From: Spodoptera frugiperda
Taxonomy: Eukaryota; Arthropoda; Insecta; Lepidoptera; Noctuidae
Length of the DNA stretch: 64,000 nt
Reading direction: 5' to 3'
NCBI RefSeq assembly: GCF_023101765.2
Contig: NC_064242.1
Location: forward strand, 6,312,327 to 6,376,326
A program made the position numbers and the translations under genes. The notes under the pieces are model-generated. The model saw only the letters and a program-made list of their open reading frames with translations, searched no databases and was not told where the DNA came from. Positions 61,286-64,000 of this stretch are shown one piece after another; within the stretch, counting starts at the first letter, position 1; each line of letters begins with the position of its first letter.

Positions 61286-64000
61286 TCATACACAACCATA
61301 CTCGTACCAAATTGCCGATTCTTTCGAGTTATCCGTTTTCTCATTCCGATTTATAGACCTCCTATCATTTCTGAGATCGTCTCTTTCCGGCAAGCTCTCT
61401 TCTACTGCAGATCTCGGATGTTCAGACATTGACCTGTGTTGATCTGTGGCTGGTCGATCATTCATGCTTTGACAGGCACCATCACCAATTACAGTCGAAA
61501 TTCGATTGTATACCAAGTAAGTTGGGTTTTCTTTGATAGGTGTACTTTGTGGCTTAGTATTCAGATTAGCACTAGCATCTTCATCTGCTACGTACACCGT
61601 GCGCCTGGTGCCTGCTGTGCCAAATGGTGTTGGTGTTGATGCTGCAAAAATAATTAGATCATAATCAAGCATTATTTTTAACAAAGTTAAACTATTTAAA
61701 GACTAATTATTTATAATGTACCTGCTGGTAGTCCCGTGTCGCCTTCTAGACCTTGGAAACTATTTCTATGGGTAGGTGGAACTGCTTTATGTGGTCGTCG
61801 TCTCAACGATGCTCTGATAAGCGCATCGTCACCTCCGCCGCTGTGTATCGAAGTTCCAGAAAGCCTCCGCACAAAATTACTTTCACTGGTCAATCTAGTT
61901 GAATCCAAACTTGGAATTGATCCACTCATGTCAATGTTATCCGATTTTTTCAAAAGTTTGTCATCGAACCTTCTTGTGAAACTAGAATCTATGCTGTGTC
62001 TGGGGGATTCCGCACTGGGATTTGAAGAACCTTGATCTTGATCAGAATTTTTCGATATTTTTTCTAGTTCTTGGCTACCAGGATCTGATTCACCCGATTC
62101 CGACCCAGCCAATGTAAGCTGAGATTTCGATCGACTGGCGTCTTCAATTCGTTTGTTGTTTCTTGTTGGTACTTTATTAATCAAATCTGTACCAGCTTTC
62201 CGCACCCTCTTCACAAATGACGCACCAAAGCCACGTCTTTTTGTGGTACAGTTATCCAACTTTTTGTAATGTTCCATAATTTTTTCTTCTAATTTTTCTT
62301 TTTGACGACATAAGGCATTCACTTTATCTGCAAACATTTTTTCTTCTTCATGATAATGCTGTTTATCTTTTAGTGAATGAGCAAGTAGTTCGTGATATTG
62401 GGTCAACAGTTGTGACACGTGATCCATCAAAGAACGCCTGTCTGCATCTAAACTCTTATTCATTTGAATTAACATTTCACAATGTTGGTTAGTCTTATTA
62501 ATTTCTAATTCCATACTGGTTATAATCTCAACTTTTGTGTTAACTTCTCCAGAGATCTCAGTATTTCTTAATTTCAGTTGAGTAACTTCACTTCTAAGAT
62601 TTCTATATTCTTCTTGCATATTTCTGTACTCATTCTTTAATCTGTCACTTGCTGTAAAGAGATTCCTGAAGTCATCCTTGAGTTTAGAATGCTCAGCTCT
62701 AAGATTAACCAGGTTTCTAGATTCGATCTTTAAGTTTTCTCTTTCAGCTTCGAAATCTGACACCTTCTTCTCATACTGTGCTAACTTTTCTTTTAATTCC
62801 CGATTTTCAAGTTTTAGATCTCTAACAGCGATTTTAACAGGTTCTCTTTCACTAAGCAAAGTTTCATACTCAGTGTTAAGCTGTTCATGAAGTGTCTGTA
62901 GAGCCACTTGATCTCTCAGTAGGTTATCTTGTTTATCTTTCAAAACTTCTAACTGTTTGATAATCTCTTCTTTCTCAGCAGCAAGTTGGCTATTAGCTAG
63001 CTGTAGGGTCATTTGTTGAGATATCAAAGAACCATTCTGAGAGTTCAAAGTTGCAATGTTTACTTGTAGTTTAGCATTTTCAGCTTGACTACTTTCTAGT
63101 GATGCCTGCAATGTCGCAAGATCTGAGGTGAGCTGCTCTATTTGCGGATTGACTATATCATCATTGCTATTTACGTTAACATTGTCATGATTACAATCAC
63201 ATGGAACCAATTTCATTAAATTGGCCTTAGCTGCAATTTCTGAAATCAATCCTTCGTGATCAACATTTGTGATGACTTTTTCCAATAAATCTTCTATACT
63301 AACATCTCTACTTAAAATGTCTGTTGCATTAATACCAAGTTTATCCATACAATTTCTTAATTTATCAAAATTGACCTTTTCTGAAATAAGGTCCTTCTGC
63401 AATGTCTGAATGGTTTCAGAATCTACTTTCTTTTGTGATTTAAGCTCTTGAGTCTTTTGTTCTAAGTCTTGGAGTTTGCTTGTCAATGTGTGGCTTATCT
63501 CTAGTTCTCTTGTAAGTCTCTCCAATTCCTTCTTTTTGAGTTCAATCTCGGTTGTAAGTTTATCAAGAGAGACATCCTTTTCTTCAACAGCTTCTCTTAA
63601 TTTGTTAACTTCCCTCTGCAAGTTGTGTGTGTCCCTTTCACTGTATGTTAATTTAGTTTTTAGCTCCTCAGTTAGAATAATGAGACCAGTGACCTTATCA
63701 GCTTCAGGCTTCAAAATGTTCAGCTCTTTAGTTCTGGCATCCAAAGACTTTTCTAATTCATCTGCTCTTCTTTGAATAGAGTCACATAACATTTGAATTC
63801 TCTGTTTATCTTTGGTTATAGATTCTAAATGCTTTTCGAAATCCTGTAATTTGTTCTTTTCTGAATCCCTATCAATTGCTTGTCGGTCTATAAATGTTTT
63901 TTGGCTGTCAAAAGAATCTTGTAACTTCCTATTTTCTTCTAGAGCATTTCTGAATACTTCTTCTAGCTCTGAGTTCTGTTGCATAAGCCTGTTACAGTTT
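61286..64000 (-). CDS. Girdin/Daple (CCDC88) family protein, 5' part outside the window
   Basis: Exon 64000-61722 is open from the window edge (its frame continues upstream of the first Met near 63984), followed by an 80-bp intron and the last exon 61641-61286. The protein shown is about 880 residues. Some 580 residues are heptad-rich coiled coil, ending in DKVNALCRQKEKLEEKIM (about 62274-62335), a near match to the end of the Girdin and Daple coiled coils. Next come a basic stretch, KRRGFGASFVKRVRKAGTDL, and a Ser-rich disordered tail with RRLSGTS. The last residues are WYEYGCV; GCV is the PDZ-binding end of Daple. Family members link membranes, actin and junctions (fly Girdin, E-cadherin/alpha-catenin) or Dishevelled signalling (Daple). 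I see no G-protein-activating GBA motif in the tail. The N-terminal HOOK domain would lie beyond 64000. Confidence 0.93.

Larger units (their letters stand above)
50834..62895 (+). repeat. Right copy of the 12,062-bp duplicated segment
   Basis: Counterpart of 38752-50813. Its left edge is the N gap and its right edge runs on without a break into the Girdin coding exon, which here is intact to the window end. It holds an orphan first exon of the six-exon gene, full HIGD2A and TASP1 genes, and the Girdin 3' end. All coding differences from the left copy are silent. Confidence 0.95.

Noticed and set aside
38752..62895. Genuine tandem gene duplication of HIGD2A, TASP1 and Girdin
   Set aside because: Both copies end exactly at the N gap, only one side of each truncated gene is present, and all coding differences are silent. 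Allelic retention explains this better.

Overview
The window looks like nuclear DNA of a moth. It is AT-rich, genes are split by introns with GT/AG borders, non-coding DNA dominates, and it carries interspersed repeats typical of Lepidoptera: tRNA-derived SINEs and Helitron-like elements starting TC and ending CTAG between a host A and T. Several repeat families resemble ones I recall from noctuid moths, so Noctuidae is my best guess. That placement is recognition from memory, not a search.

Layout. Positions 1-1100 hold what looks like the last exon of a Pro/His-rich protein whose upstream exons lie outside the window. Positions 1100-32500 contain no gene I can support, only unique AT-rich DNA with repeats. 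Three SINE-like families occur at 2.9, 6.7, and 16.4/17.9 kb. Helitron-like elements occur at 2.3, 20.5, 24.9-26.4 and 29.6 kb. There is also a small inverted-repeat element at 17.1 kb and a 59-bp tandem array at 24.7 kb. Positions 32526-41580 carry a six-exon minus-strand gene for an uncharacterised 322-residue protein. All its splice phases agree.

From 38752 to 62895 the window contains one 12,062-bp segment twice, head to tail, separated by a 20-N gap at 50814-50833. Each copy carries exon 1 of the six-exon gene (-), a HIG1-domain mitochondrial protein of the HIGD2A type (+), threonine aspartase 1 (TASP1, +) and the 3' end of a Girdin/Daple gene (-). By eye the copies differ by 20 silent and no amino-acid-changing substitutions in about 3.0 kb of coding sequence, plus many non-coding SNPs and indels. 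Both copies stop at the gap: the left copy truncates Girdin there and the right copy has an orphan exon 1. This is what two alleles of one locus look like when both are kept in an assembly. The likely true locus is the six-exon gene (-), HIGD2A (+), TASP1 (+), Girdin/Daple (-), each once.

The genes do not form a pathway. HIGD2A belongs to the respiratory chain, TASP1 to nuclear protein processing (Trithorax/MLL and TFIIA in known systems), and Girdin/Daple to cortical actin, junctions and Wnt/polarity signalling. The six-exon gene and HIGD2A probably share a divergent promoter, and TASP1 converges on Girdin. I saw no CRISPR array, rRNA, tRNA gene, virus-like gene or novel multi-gene system.
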